Below, in pieces: positions 8,193 to 14,312 of a stretch of DNA of 14,312 nt. The first letter of the stretch is position 1, and each line of letters begins with the position of its first letter. The DNA is from Sulfurimonas sp. (GTDB taxonomy: Bacteria; Campylobacterota; Campylobacteria; Campylobacterales; Sulfurimonadaceae). Position numbers and translations under genes: made by a program. The notes below the pieces were generated by a model, which worked only from the letters and a program-made list of their open reading frames with translations, was not told the DNA's origin and searched no databases. Where the stretch lies: positions 1 through 14,312 of the forward strand of contig JAFLJV010000155.1 in assembly GCA_022712845.1 (NCBI GenBank), given 5' to 3'.

Positions 8193-9042
8193 ATTTAACT
8201 ATTTGAGTACCAATACCTGCTGATGTAAAAAGTTCTAATAACATTGAATGCTCTAATCTTCCATCAATTATATGAGCTTTTTGTACTCCACCGTTGATAG
8301 CATCTAAACAAGCATCAACTTTTGGAACCATACCACCATGGATAGTTCCATCTTTTTTAAGAGCTTCTACCTCATCTTTTGTTAATGTACTTAGAAGCTT
8401 TTTATCACTATCTAAAACACCTGATGTATCAGTTAAGAAGATTATCTTATTTGCTCCAATAGCTTTTGCAACATGAGAAGCACATAGATCTGCATTTATG
8501 TTAAATCCTGGATGACCCATCTCTTCTCCAGCTGCGATTGGAGCGATAACTGGTACGAATTTTTCATAAATAAGCTTTGATATTACATCAGCTTTTACAT
8601 TTGTAATATTTCCAGTTAATCCCCATTTGTTTATATCTTTTGGTTCTGCCATTATAAAGTGAGCATCTTTTCCACTTACACCTATAGCTTTAGCACCATG
8701 AGAGTTTAGAAGTGAGACTATCTCTTTGTTTATCTCACCACTTAAAATCATCTCTGCTATACGGATAACTTCAGGTGTTGTTACGCGTTGTCCATCTATA
8801 AACTTTGTTTCAATTTTTAGTGCATCTAACATCTCTGTGATTTTTTTACCACCACCATGAATGATAACTGGCTTAATTCCAACAAGATACATAAGTAAAA
8901 TATCTTCAGCAAATTTTTCTTTTAACTCAGGTGATGATTGTGCTGAACCACCATACTTTATAACTACTATCTCTTTATTAAACTCTTTTATAAATGGTAA
9001 AGCCTCAAGTAGCGTTTTTACTGTTTCAATCTTCTTTTGCAC
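8191..9042 (-). CDS. argB: Acetylglutamate kinase
   Basis: ArgB phosphorylates N-acetyl-L-glutamate with ATP, the second step of arginine synthesis, in the cytoplasm. The protein shows the amino-acid kinase fold signatures: VVIKYGGS (26-33) and VIIHGGG (59-65) for phosphate binding, FIDGQRVTT (81-89), FNINADLCASHVA for substrate and nucleotide contacts, FLTDTSGVL, and a C-terminal GTIHGGMVPKVDACLDAI. The N-terminal helix ETVKTLLEALPFIKEF is the type found in arginine-sensitive hexameric enzymes. The start is placed at GTG 9042 (283 residues): it has AGAGGA seven bases upstream and gives the usual MQKKIETVK beginning. The longer in-frame ATG at 9063 has no ribosome site and lies in the end of the palindromic element at 9059-9123. 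It is the last gene of the nadE-lpxK-argB group. Confidence 0.95.
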   Translation of the reverse strand: MQKKIETVKTLLEALPFIKEFNKEIVVIKYGGSAQSSPELKEKFAEDILLMYLVGIKPVIIHGGGKKITEMLDALKIETKFIDGQRVTTPEVIRIAEMILSGEINKEIVSLLNSHGAKAIGVSGKDAHFIMAEPKDINKWGLTGNITNVKADVISKLIYEKFVPVIAPIAAGEEMGHPGFNINADLCASHVAKAIGANKIIFLTDTSGVLDSDKKLLSTLTKDEVEALKKDGTIHGGMVPKVDACLDAINGGVQKAHIIDGRLEHSMLLELFTSAGIGTQIVK

Positions 9043-9058
9043 TATTATTTCCTCTATT

Positions 9059-9123
9059 GTCATTCTGAACTTGATTCAGAATCTAGCTTATTTTATTAGA
9101 CCCTAAATCAAGTTTAGGGTGAC
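9059..9123. repeat. 65-base element of two inverted 26-base palindromes (MITE-like)
   Basis: Two 26-base copies face each other, 9059-9084 and the reverse complement of 9098-9123, separated by 13 AT-rich bases. Both read GTCA-NN-CT-R-AACTTGATT-Y-AG-NN-TCT. Each copy is itself a hairpin with a perfect 8-base stem and a 5-base loop (ATTCTGAA/TTCAGAAT and ACCCTAAA/TTTAGGGT). The differences between the copies (TT/AA versus CC/GG, and G/C versus A/T) are paired across the stems, so base pairing is conserved. Short palindromes of this GTCAT-CTGAACTTGATTCAG type are, from memory, dispersed in many bacterial genomes and give NLIQ or HPKLDLGS peptides when translated. Here the element overlaps the 3' end of lpxK and stops just before the argB ribosome site. 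No clear target-site duplication was seen. Confidence 0.8.
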
Positions 9124-10027
9124 GAACCTTACAATATTCATCTATTATTTTAAATATTTTATCATCAACTTCCACATGTAAATCCAATAGTGACAGCGGA
9201 AGCCCAAATGACTCAACTTTAACAAAATCTTTATAGGTTACTAAAAGTGAATCTGAACCATCTTTTTTTAAAATATCTTCTAACTCATCTTTTGTAAATG
9301 AGTGATGATCTTCAAAATAGTTTTTACTAGCAACCTCTGGTAAAAATTTATCCAGTCTCGCAGGTCTAGCAATGGCAGTTACGAGTGACATTTTATCACA
9401 TTTGTCTTTAAGCGTAGTCTCCCGTTTAAAATCCAAACCATCTTTTAAAATTACAGCTTCTTTTTTACACCATAATTTTTCTCTAAATGGACCTGAAGGT
9501 AAGCATGATGAGTTTTTACTTTTAACATCTATAAGAATATCAAGTTTTTTAATATCATGTTTTGAATAAGCATCATCTAAAAATACTATCTTTACACCCA
9601 TCTCTTTAGCTTTTTTTATTGCTATTTTTCTATCTTCACTTACTATAACTATGGCTTTTGGTATCTTGCGTGCATAAATCATAGCTTCATCACCACTTAT
9701 AGATACATCTTCTAAAATATCTTTACCATCACTTATAACATATAAACCACTACTATTTCGACCATAACCACGAAGGACTATTGCTACATTTTCATATTTT
9801 AATGCTAATGCAGTTACAAGTGGTGTTTTTCCACTTCCCCCAACACTGAGATTTCCTACACTTACAATATCTACACCTAAATTTTGTGCTATTTTATTTA
9901 TAAAACGAAAGTACATCACTAAACAATATATCCAACTTAGAGGTAGTAATAAAATAGAAAGGATTTTTTGTATAAAACTTGGGTTGTAAAAATAATCTTC
10001 AACCCAAAAAACTAAACTTTTTTTCAA
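9083..10027 (-). CDS. lpxK: Tetraacyldisaccharide 4'-kinase
   Basis: LpxK adds the 4'-phosphate to the lipid A disaccharide precursor at the cytoplasmic face of the inner membrane. The N-terminus has the family's membrane-associated helix (about 18-42, ILSILLLPLSWIYCLVMYF), followed by the P-loop VSVGNLSVGGSGKTPL (55-70, Walker A GGSGKT 63-68), then VLRGYGRNS and a DEAMIYARKIP segment; LDDAYSKHDIKKLDILIDV matches the usual LDDGFQH...D region. The start is a TTG at 10027, the first possible start after an in-frame stop; it has no strong ribosome site and lies 12 bases after the aminotransferase gene, so re-initiation is likely. The last 13 residues (RHPKLDLGSNKIS) and the stop are encoded by the palindromic element at 9059-9123, so the native C-terminus has been replaced or extended. 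The catalytic part is intact. Confidence 0.92.
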   Translation of the reverse strand: MKKSLVFWVEDYFYNPSFIQKILSILLLPLSWIYCLVMYFRFINKIAQNLGVDIVSVGNLSVGGSGKTPLVTALALKYENVAIVLRGYGRNSSGLYVISDGKDILEDVSISGDEAMIYARKIPKAIVIVSEDRKIAIKKAKEMGVKIVFLDDAYSKHDIKKLDILIDVKSKNSSCLPSGPFREKLWCKKEAVILKDGLDFKRETTLKDKCDKMSLVTAIARPARLDKFLPEVASKNYFEDHHSFTKDELEDILKKDGSDSLLVTYKDFVKVESFGLPLSLLDLHVEVDDKIFKIIDEYCKVRHPKLDLGSNKIS

Positions 10028-10039
10028 TTTAGAGCTTTA

Positions 10040-11161
10040 TTAAACTCTTGTAGAAGCAACAGACTTTACCTTATCAATTACAAATTTAACATCTTTATCG
10101 CTCATACTTGCATAGATCGGAAGTGACATTATTTGTTGATAACTTGTAAGTGCTACTGGATAGTTATTTATCTTTAACATATATTTATTTTTATAATAAG
10201 TCAAAAAGTGAAGAGGAATATAGTGAAGTCCAACCTCAACACCCTCTTTTTTAAGTTCTAATGCAAATGAATCTCTATTTTTATCTATTTTAACTATATA
10301 AAGTGAAAATGGATGTTCATCACTTATTGGCTCTGGTATAGTTACATGTTCAACCAATTCTAAAGCATCATTATAAATATTAGCAATCTCTTTTATTCTT
10401 TTTAAATTTTCATCTTGTTCTTTTATTTGAGCTCTTATATATGCAGCATCTAATTGACTCATAGTATAGTCATACCCAATATCTACAATATCATAAATAT
10501 AAGATAAAGAATCTTCATTTTTTTCCATCGCGTGTAAACCTATAAGTTTTGCTCTATCTATAATTTCTTTAGAATTAGAAACTAATATACCACCATTACA
10601 TACATCTTTTTTTAAGTGAGATGAAAAATCAAAACATGTTATATCTGCACCAGTTGAGCCAATTTTATTGCCATTATATGTCGCACCTAAAGCTTCACTT
10701 GCATCTTCTACAATTTTTATATTATATGTTTTAGCCATAGCATATAATCTATCTAAATCACAACTTTGCCCTGCTATATGTGTAACTATTACAGCTTTTA
10801 GTTTTTTTGACTCATGCTCTTGCAAATAAACCTCTAATTTATCTAAATCAATATTATAAGTTCTAGCATCAATATCTATAAAAGCTGGTTCAGCATCAAA
10901 ATGGCGAACAACTTCTGGCACATTAGGGTGTGTATTTACAGAACAAACTATTTTATCTCCACGCTTTAAATCTAATGCAAGCATAGCTAAATGAAGAGCT
11001 GAAGTACCATGTGAAGTTGCAAGTGCAAATTTGGCACCTGTATATAATTTAAAATCATTCTCTAATTCTGTAACCTGATCTAACGCATCACCATCCAAAA
11101 CATCACTTACATTTGAATGAGCTTCTCTACTACTTTCATATTTACAAAATGGTACTTTCAT
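10040..11161 (-). CDS. DegT/DnrJ/EryC1/StrS-family PLP aminotransferase
   Basis: A 373-residue fold-type I PLP enzyme of the sugar aminotransferase family, which typically aminates a nucleotide-linked 3- or 4-keto sugar for surface glycans. Visible family features are the cofactor phosphate loop ATSHGTSALHLAM (48-60), the VEDASEALGA segment whose Asp153 should contact the PLP nitrogen, and IGLHAMEK...DIGYDYTMSQLDAAYIRAQI further on, matching the usual GYNYRMSELQAA region. The PLP-lysine region reads CFDFSSHLKKDVCNGG instead of the common FSFHxxKNITxGEGG; Lys184 is the likely Schiff-base residue, shifted by one. The start ATG 11161 has AAGGA eight bases upstream. Its place between nadE and lpxK suggests a lipid A or LPS amino sugar, for example a GnnB-like step toward 2,3-diamino glucose, but no GnnA partner is in the window, so the substrate remains open. 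Confidence 0.85.
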   Translation of the reverse strand: MKVPFCKYESSREAHSNVSDVLDGDALDQVTELENDFKLYTGAKFALATSHGTSALHLAMLALDLKRGDKIVCSVNTHPNVPEVVRHFDAEPAFIDIDARTYNIDLDKLEVYLQEHESKKLKAVIVTHIAGQSCDLDRLYAMAKTYNIKIVEDASEALGATYNGNKIGSTGADITCFDFSSHLKKDVCNGGILVSNSKEIIDRAKLIGLHAMEKNEDSLSYIYDIVDIGYDYTMSQLDAAYIRAQIKEQDENLKRIKEIANIYNDALELVEHVTIPEPISDEHPFSLYIVKIDKNRDSFALELKKEGVEVGLHYIPLHFLTYYKNKYMLKINNYPVALTSYQQIMSLPIYASMSDKDVKFVIDKVKSVASTRV

Positions 11162-11178
11162 TATTTAATTCCTTAATT

Positions 11179-11985
11179 TTATAGTGTTATATCTCTAGGA
11201 TAGTTAAAGTCATGATTAATTGTTCTTGATGTCAATTTTGCAATTACTGGCATCTTTCTTTTAAATTGATTTGCAAATATTCTCTTAACTATCATATTTA
11301 ACATATCTTTATCATACCCTTGATTAAGAATATCTTCTTTACTTATTCTATCTTCTACATAAAGTTTTAATACTTTATCAATTTGAGCATAGGTATAACC
11401 CAAATCTTCTTCATCGCTTTGTCCATCCCATAAATCGGCTGATGGAGGCTTATCTATAATATTATCTGTAACACCAAGATATCTAGCCAACTCAAATGCT
11501 TCACTTTTATACAAATCACCTATAGGATTTATTGCACTTGAAAGATCTCCATAAAGAGTTCCATAACCAAGCATCAACTCACTTTTATTACTGGTTCCTA
11601 AAACTAAAGCACTCTCTCTAGCTGAAATATCAAAAAGAGTACTCATTCTAAGTCTTGAAGAGAAATTTCCTTTTCTTAGATTATTCATATTTGGATTTAG
11701 ATCTTCATACACTTTTAACATAGGTGCTATAGAAACTGTAACAGAATTCATATCAAACTTTTCGCAAAGTTCATCTGCATCATCTAGTGATCCTGAAGAA
11801 GAGTACTGTGATGGCATTTTTACACAAAGTAAATCATCCTGAAATACCTTATGTGCTAAAACCGCTACTACAGCAGAGTCTAAACCTCCACTAAGCCCTA
11901 AAACAACACGATTAAGCCCTGTTTTACGAACTTCATTATCTAGAAAATATTGCAGATATATTGATATCTGCTCATACTTTTTCAT
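11179..11985 (-). CDS. nadE: NH3-dependent NAD+ synthetase
   Basis: NadE makes NAD+ from deamido-NAD+, ATP and ammonia in the last step of NAD synthesis. The 268-residue protein is of the short, ammonia-dependent kind without a glutaminase domain. It has the PP-loop LGLSGGLDSAVVA (29-41), the GTSNKSELMLGYGTLYGD stretch and INPIGDLYKSE for deamido-NAD and ATP binding, and the PPSADLW...SDEEDLGYTY loop typical of the family. The start is set at ATG 11985 because AAAGG lies six bases upstream; the in-frame TTG at 11991 overlaps that ribosome site. It is the first gene of the - strand group, with a candidate promoter at 12017-12022 and a leader of about 25 bases. Confidence 0.95.
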   Translation of the reverse strand: MKKYEQISIYLQYFLDNEVRKTGLNRVVLGLSGGLDSAVVAVLAHKVFQDDLLCVKMPSQYSSSGSLDDADELCEKFDMNSVTVSIAPMLKVYEDLNPNMNNLRKGNFSSRLRMSTLFDISARESALVLGTSNKSELMLGYGTLYGDLSSAINPIGDLYKSEAFELARYLGVTDNIIDKPPSADLWDGQSDEEDLGYTYAQIDKVLKLYVEDRISKEDILNQGYDKDMLNMIVKRIFANQFKRKMPVIAKLTSRTINHDFNYPRDITL

Positions 11986-12016
11986 TAGCAACCTTTAAAA
12001 AACTTTAACAAAAAAT

Positions 12017-12022
12017 ATTATA
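12017..12022 (-). promoter_or_regulatory. nadE: Candidate -10 box for the nadE operon
   Basis: On the - strand this reads TATAAT in the context AGATATAATATT, 32 bases upstream of the nadE ATG. No good -35 is seen (TTTAAT about 17 bases further up). Campylobacterota promoters often lack a strict -35, so the position is plausible. It faces away from the promoter at 12068-12098. Confidence 0.45.
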
Positions 12023-12067
12023 TCTAAATTTTCTAATGAATTAAATACAGAAAAAATGAAATCTACA

Positions 12068-12098
12068 TTGACTGTCACTTCTTTGTCATATATATAAT
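12068..12098 (+). promoter_or_regulatory. Candidate sigma-70 promoter for the metallo-hydrolase gene
   Basis: TTGACT at 12068-12073 resembles a -35 box, and the TATATAAT run at 12091-12098 contains TATATA (spacing 17) or TATAAT (spacing 19). The expected transcript start is near 12105, which leaves about 45 bases of leader before GTG 12150 but under 10 bases before the ATG at 12114. This supports the GTG start. Confidence 0.55.
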
Positions 12099-12149
12099 AT
12101 TTATGGTTAGTTTATGCTATATTATAAAATCAATAAAAAAGGTTATAAA

Positions 12150-12743
12150 GTGAAAATTAAAGTTCAAGCGATGGGTGAGTACCAAACAAACTGCTATATA
12201 ATCACTATTGACAATAAAGATTTTATCATTGATCCTGGAGTAGGAGCAACAAAATGGGTAATAAAAAATGTTACAAATCCAGTAGCAATTTTTAATACTC
12301 ATGGACATTTTGATCATGTATGGTGTAATGCAGAGCTTCAAGAAAAATTAAATATTAAACTCTACACTCCAAAAGATGATGTAATGCTTTTAACTAGTAA
12401 CAACTGGAGACCTGACTTACCATTATCTATACCAGATATTGAAGTTCAACCAAATCAAGAATTTGATTTTGATGGTGTTAAAGTAAAATTTTCTCACTTT
12501 CCTGGACATTGCCCTGGAAACTCTACTATAGAAATTGGTGACGCTATGTTTAGTGGAGATTTTATTTTTGAACGCTCTATTGGTAGAACAGATTTTCCAT
12601 ATTCATCTCCTAATGATATGAAAATTTCATTAGAAAAATTTAAAAAATTAGATTATGACAAGATAATGTATCCTGGTCATGGTGGATCAACGACAATAAA
12701 ACAAGAACAACAATATTCTGACTATTGGATAGCAAATCTTTAA
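12150..12743 (+). CDS. MBL-fold metallo-hydrolase, glyoxalase II-like
   Basis: A 197-residue cytoplasmic metallo-beta-lactamase-fold protein of the short glyoxalase-II/YcbL type, likely a thioester hydrolase. All metal ligands are present, counted from the GTG: THGHFDH (H51, H53, D55, H56), GHCPGN (H120), SGD (D137) and YPGHG (H177). The N-terminus QAMGEYQTNCYIIT and the IDPGVG strand are typical of the family. GTG 12150 is preferred over ATG 12114 because AAGG lies seven bases upstream of it, the family homology begins there, and the candidate promoter would leave almost no leader for the ATG. It stands alone on the + strand, divergent from nadE and convergent with the thioesterase gene. The natural substrate cannot be told from sequence. 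Confidence 0.9.
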   Translation: MKIKVQAMGEYQTNCYIITIDNKDFIIDPGVGATKWVIKNVTNPVAIFNTHGHFDHVWCNAELQEKLNIKLYTPKDDVMLLTSNNWRPDLPLSIPDIEVQPNQEFDFDGVKVKFSHFPGHCPGNSTIEIGDAMFSGDFIFERSIGRTDFPYSSPNDMKISLEKFKKLDYDKIMYPGHGGSTTIKQEQQYSDYWIANL

Positions 12744-12781
12744 TTAAGTATTAGATTCAAAGCAAACTTTATTTAGAAATA

Positions 12782-13291
12782 CTATTCTTCTTCTTTTTCT
12801 CCCATGAGTTTAAGTTTTAAAACATGTCTATCAGTAACAACTGTTTTAAATTCACCATCAAAAACCTTTATCTCATGCACATGTGCTGTTACGTGTACAT
12901 TTCTTTTTCTACCCTCTTTGTGTCGAACTCTAGCAATTACACTTATAATATCTCCATATTTTACAGGAGATAAAAATTGACAATCACAAGCAACTAAAAC
13001 AACATTTTTTTCATTTACAGCTAACATTGCTGCGTAATCAGCAGCACTAAAAATAAAACCTCCATGAATTAAATCTAGCTCATCAGCAACCATTTCTCGT
13101 ATTGTTACAAGTTTTACTTCTGCATACCCAGCTTCTAATTTTTGTATTTCACCACTATAGTCAGAATTTATTTCAAGATGCGTATCTAATTGAACTTCAT
13201 TTTTATTTTTTATTTCATTTATTTCAAGTTCTCCATTACCTTCAAAACCATAATCAATATTTCCATCTATCTCTTTTTCTATATTACTCAT
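12782..13291 (-). CDS. PaaI-type hotdog-fold thioesterase
   Basis: A 169-residue acyl-CoA thioesterase-like protein. The hotdog domain runs from about residue 38 to 165. It contains [21 protein letters not shown] (HGG at 76-78, the conserved helix with Asp85), a [21 protein letters not shown] strand-turn typical of PaaI/YbgC enzymes, and a long strand [19 protein letters not shown]. The first 35 residues are acidic and low in complexity ([16 protein letters not shown]...) and not part of the fold. The start is nonetheless well supported: AAGGA lies six bases upstream and the ATG overlaps the cmoB stop as ATGA, a sign of translational coupling. Linkage to a tRNA-modifying enzyme says little about the substrate. 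The last six codons are rich in Glu and Lys. Confidence 0.87.
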   Translation of the reverse strand: MSNIEKEIDGNIDYGFEGNGELEINEIKNKNEVQLDTHLEINSDYSGEIQKLEAGYAEVKLVTIREMVADELDLIHGGFIFSAADYAAMLAVNEKNVVLVACDCQFLSPVKYGDIISVIARVRHKEGRKRNVHVTAHVHEIKVFDGEFKTVVTDRHVLKLKLMGEKEEE

Positions 13292-14178
13292 TTTTTATCC
13301 TTAATAAGTTTTACATAAACTCTTGCAGGTGCAGGGTAACCTTCAACTGTTTTAGTTTTATCATTTTCATCCAAAAAATTTTCTAAAGATTGACCTTCAA
13401 TCCAAGAAGTTTTTCTCTGCTCATTTATATCAGTTACTAAAGTCTCAAGAACTTCAAAACCTTTAAATCCAGCCTTTAAACACCAATTTTTCAATGCTTT
13501 TATAGTTGGTACAAAATATATATTTGATATCTTAGAATATGATGATTCAGGACACAAACAAATTTCATCTTCACCCTCTATATAGAAAGTATCTAAGATA
13601 ACTTCCCCCTGTTTATCAAGACCTCTATAAAGTGACTTTAACATAGCAACAGGGTCACTTCTATGATAGAGAACACCTAAACAAAAGATAATATCAAACT
13701 TCTCTTCATAAAATTCTAAATGCTCTACGCCTAAGAGTTCATAAACAATCTCACTTTTTGCAAAATGGTTTATAAAATCAAATTGTGTTTTGTAAAGAGG
13801 TGATGGATCAAAACCAACTAATGATTTTGGTTTATCCTCTTGCATTCTAAATAAATAATATCCATTGTTACAACCTATATCGGCAACTCTTTTATCTTTT
13901 AAATTAAAATGTTTTCTTAAAAGATTATATTTTATGTTACTTTGCCATTCAGCATCTATAAAAGTATCAAAAAGTTTAAATGGACCTTTCCGCCATGGCA
14001 TCATAAGTCTAGCTATCTCTTCTACATTTTTAGGTTGTTCTCCGCTAATCTTTATAACATCGCCAAACTCAATACTCCAAGAGCCATCTTCTAGGCTCTT
14101 AAGTACTTCTCGAAGTGGAAGTATGTTCTTCCATGTCATCCATTTTTCTCTATCTTCTCTTAATTTTTTTAAGTCCAT
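13288..14178 (-). CDS. cmoB: tRNA U34 carboxymethyltransferase
   Basis: CmoB transfers a carboxymethyl group from carboxy-S-adenosylmethionine to 5-hydroxyuridine at position 34 of tRNA, giving cmo5U, which widens wobble decoding. The 296-residue protein has the family's N-terminal block ending in [20 protein letters not shown] (61-80), the methyltransferase glycine motif [13 protein letters not shown] (98-110), FDPSPLY with the acidic residue of motif II (123-129), [16 protein letters not shown], and a C-terminal [15 protein letters not shown] plus [10 protein letters not shown]. The length is near that of other Campylobacterota CmoB proteins. The start at ATG 14178 fits the usual beginning, although its AAAGG lies rather far upstream (about 11-12 bases). 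The gene is followed by the thioesterase gene with an ATGA overlap. CmoA, which makes the cofactor, is not in the window. Confidence 0.94.
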   Translation of the reverse strand: MDLKKLREDREKWMTWKNILPLREVLKSLEDGSWSIEFGDVIKISGEQPKNVEEIARLMMPWRKGPFKLFDTFIDAEWQSNIKYNLLRKHFNLKDKRVADIGCNNGYYLFRMQEDKPKSLVGFDPSPLYKTQFDFINHFAKSEIVYELLGVEHLEFYEEKFDIIFCLGVLYHRSDPVAMLKSLYRGLDKQGEVILDTFYIEGEDEICLCPESSYSKISNIYFVPTIKALKNWCLKAGFKGFEVLETLVTDINEQRKTSWIEGQSLENFLDENDKTKTVEGYPAPARVYVKLIKDKK

Positions 14179-14219
14179 TTTAAAAGATGCCTTTTTATTG
14201 AACTCTCTAAATAATTACC

Positions 14220-14245
14220 ATACTCTCAGCTATAAAAAAGAGTAT
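14220..14245. repeat. Small inverted repeat upstream of cmoB
   Basis: ATACTCT at 14220-14226 is exactly complementary to AGAGTAT at 14239-14245, with a 12-base loop. It lies 42 bases upstream of the cmoB start, where its promoter or leader would be. It could be an operator or a leader hairpin, or chance in AT-rich DNA. Confidence 0.35.
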
Positions 14246-14257
14246 CTATTACAAGGC

Positions 14258-14296
14258 GAAGTTACGCAGGAGCTACTAGTAGCTTCAAGTGACTTT
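14258..14296 (+). repeat. GC-richer imperfect hairpin at the right edge
   Basis: An inner stem GGAGCTAC-TA-GTAGCTTC (14269-14286) contains the perfect 14-base palindrome AGCTACTAGTAGCT (14271-14284). An outer stem pairs GAAGTTAC (14258-14265) with GTGACTTT (14289-14296), giving about 16 base pairs in total. All the non-Watson-Crick pairs are G-U if the + strand is the RNA, and would be A-C mismatches on the - strand, which points to + strand expression if it is an RNA structure. The stretch is clearly richer in GC than its surroundings. It may be a dispersed intergenic repeat, a leader structure of a + strand gene beyond the edge, or part of a coding frame that is open from about 14192 to the end. 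Confidence 0.5.
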
Positions 14297-14312
14297 AACG
14301 AAGTAAGAGTTT

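Noticed and set aside
12114..12116. ATG 12114 as the start of the metallo-hydrolase
   Set aside because: No ribosome site, almost no leader after the candidate promoter, and family similarity starts only at GTG 12150.
12744..12783. Terminator between the metallo-hydrolase and thioesterase genes
   Set aside because: Only a 6-base AGTATT/AATACT pair with a 25-base loop and no T-run; too weak to call.
13102..13386. + strand open frame of 94 codons
   Set aside because: It is antisense to the thioesterase and cmoB genes, has a hydrophobic, biased composition with no recognisable domain, and lacks a ribosome site.

Overview
The window comes from an AT-rich bacterial genome, most likely a Campylobacterota (epsilonproteobacterial) species close to Sulfurimonas. 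This is an inference. It rests on the very low GC content, the tightly packed genes with short AAGGA-type ribosome sites, the nadE / DegT aminotransferase / lpxK / argB order, the CmoB and ArgB sequence style, and the Aer-like PAS motif at the left edge. No RNA gene, CRISPR array, insertion sequence or phage gene was seen.

Left half (2-8129, all + strand, gaps of 14 bases or less): one apparent operon joins a Sia-type protein-phosphorylation switch to a complete type I secretion machine of the LapB/LapC/LapE (large-adhesin exporter) kind. In order it encodes: a PAS-PP2C-SiaB fusion whose 5' end lies outside the window; SiaC; a TolC-like outer-membrane channel with a C-terminal SH3 domain; a LapB-like ABC permease/ATPase with a degenerate C39-like domain; an HlyD/LapC-like membrane fusion protein carrying an extra cytoplasmic PAS domain; and a LuxR-type regulator with a receiver domain that has lost its phospho-acceptor. 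The likely theme is control of surface adhesin export and biofilm attachment by a PAS-sensed signal and a phosphatase/kinase/SiaC switch. No SiaD-type diguanylate cyclase, adhesin, LapD or LapG is inside the window.

Middle (8191-11985, - strand): nadE, a divergent DegT-family sugar aminotransferase, lpxK and argB form a second apparent operon converging on the first. The lpxK/argB junction holds a 65-base element made of two inverted 26-base palindromes. It supplies the last codons and stop of lpxK and ends on the ATG that a naive caller would take as the argB start. The real argB start is probably a GTG 21 bases downstream with a good ribosome site.

Right part (12000-14312): a divergent promoter region separates nadE from a + strand glyoxalase-II-like metallo-hydrolase. 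A - strand pair follows, cmoB (tRNA U34 modification) and a hotdog thioesterase, overlapping by ATGA. The last 130 bases, upstream of cmoB, hold a GC-richer imperfect hairpin that also reads as an open + strand frame running off the edge. It may be a repeat or the start of a gene.
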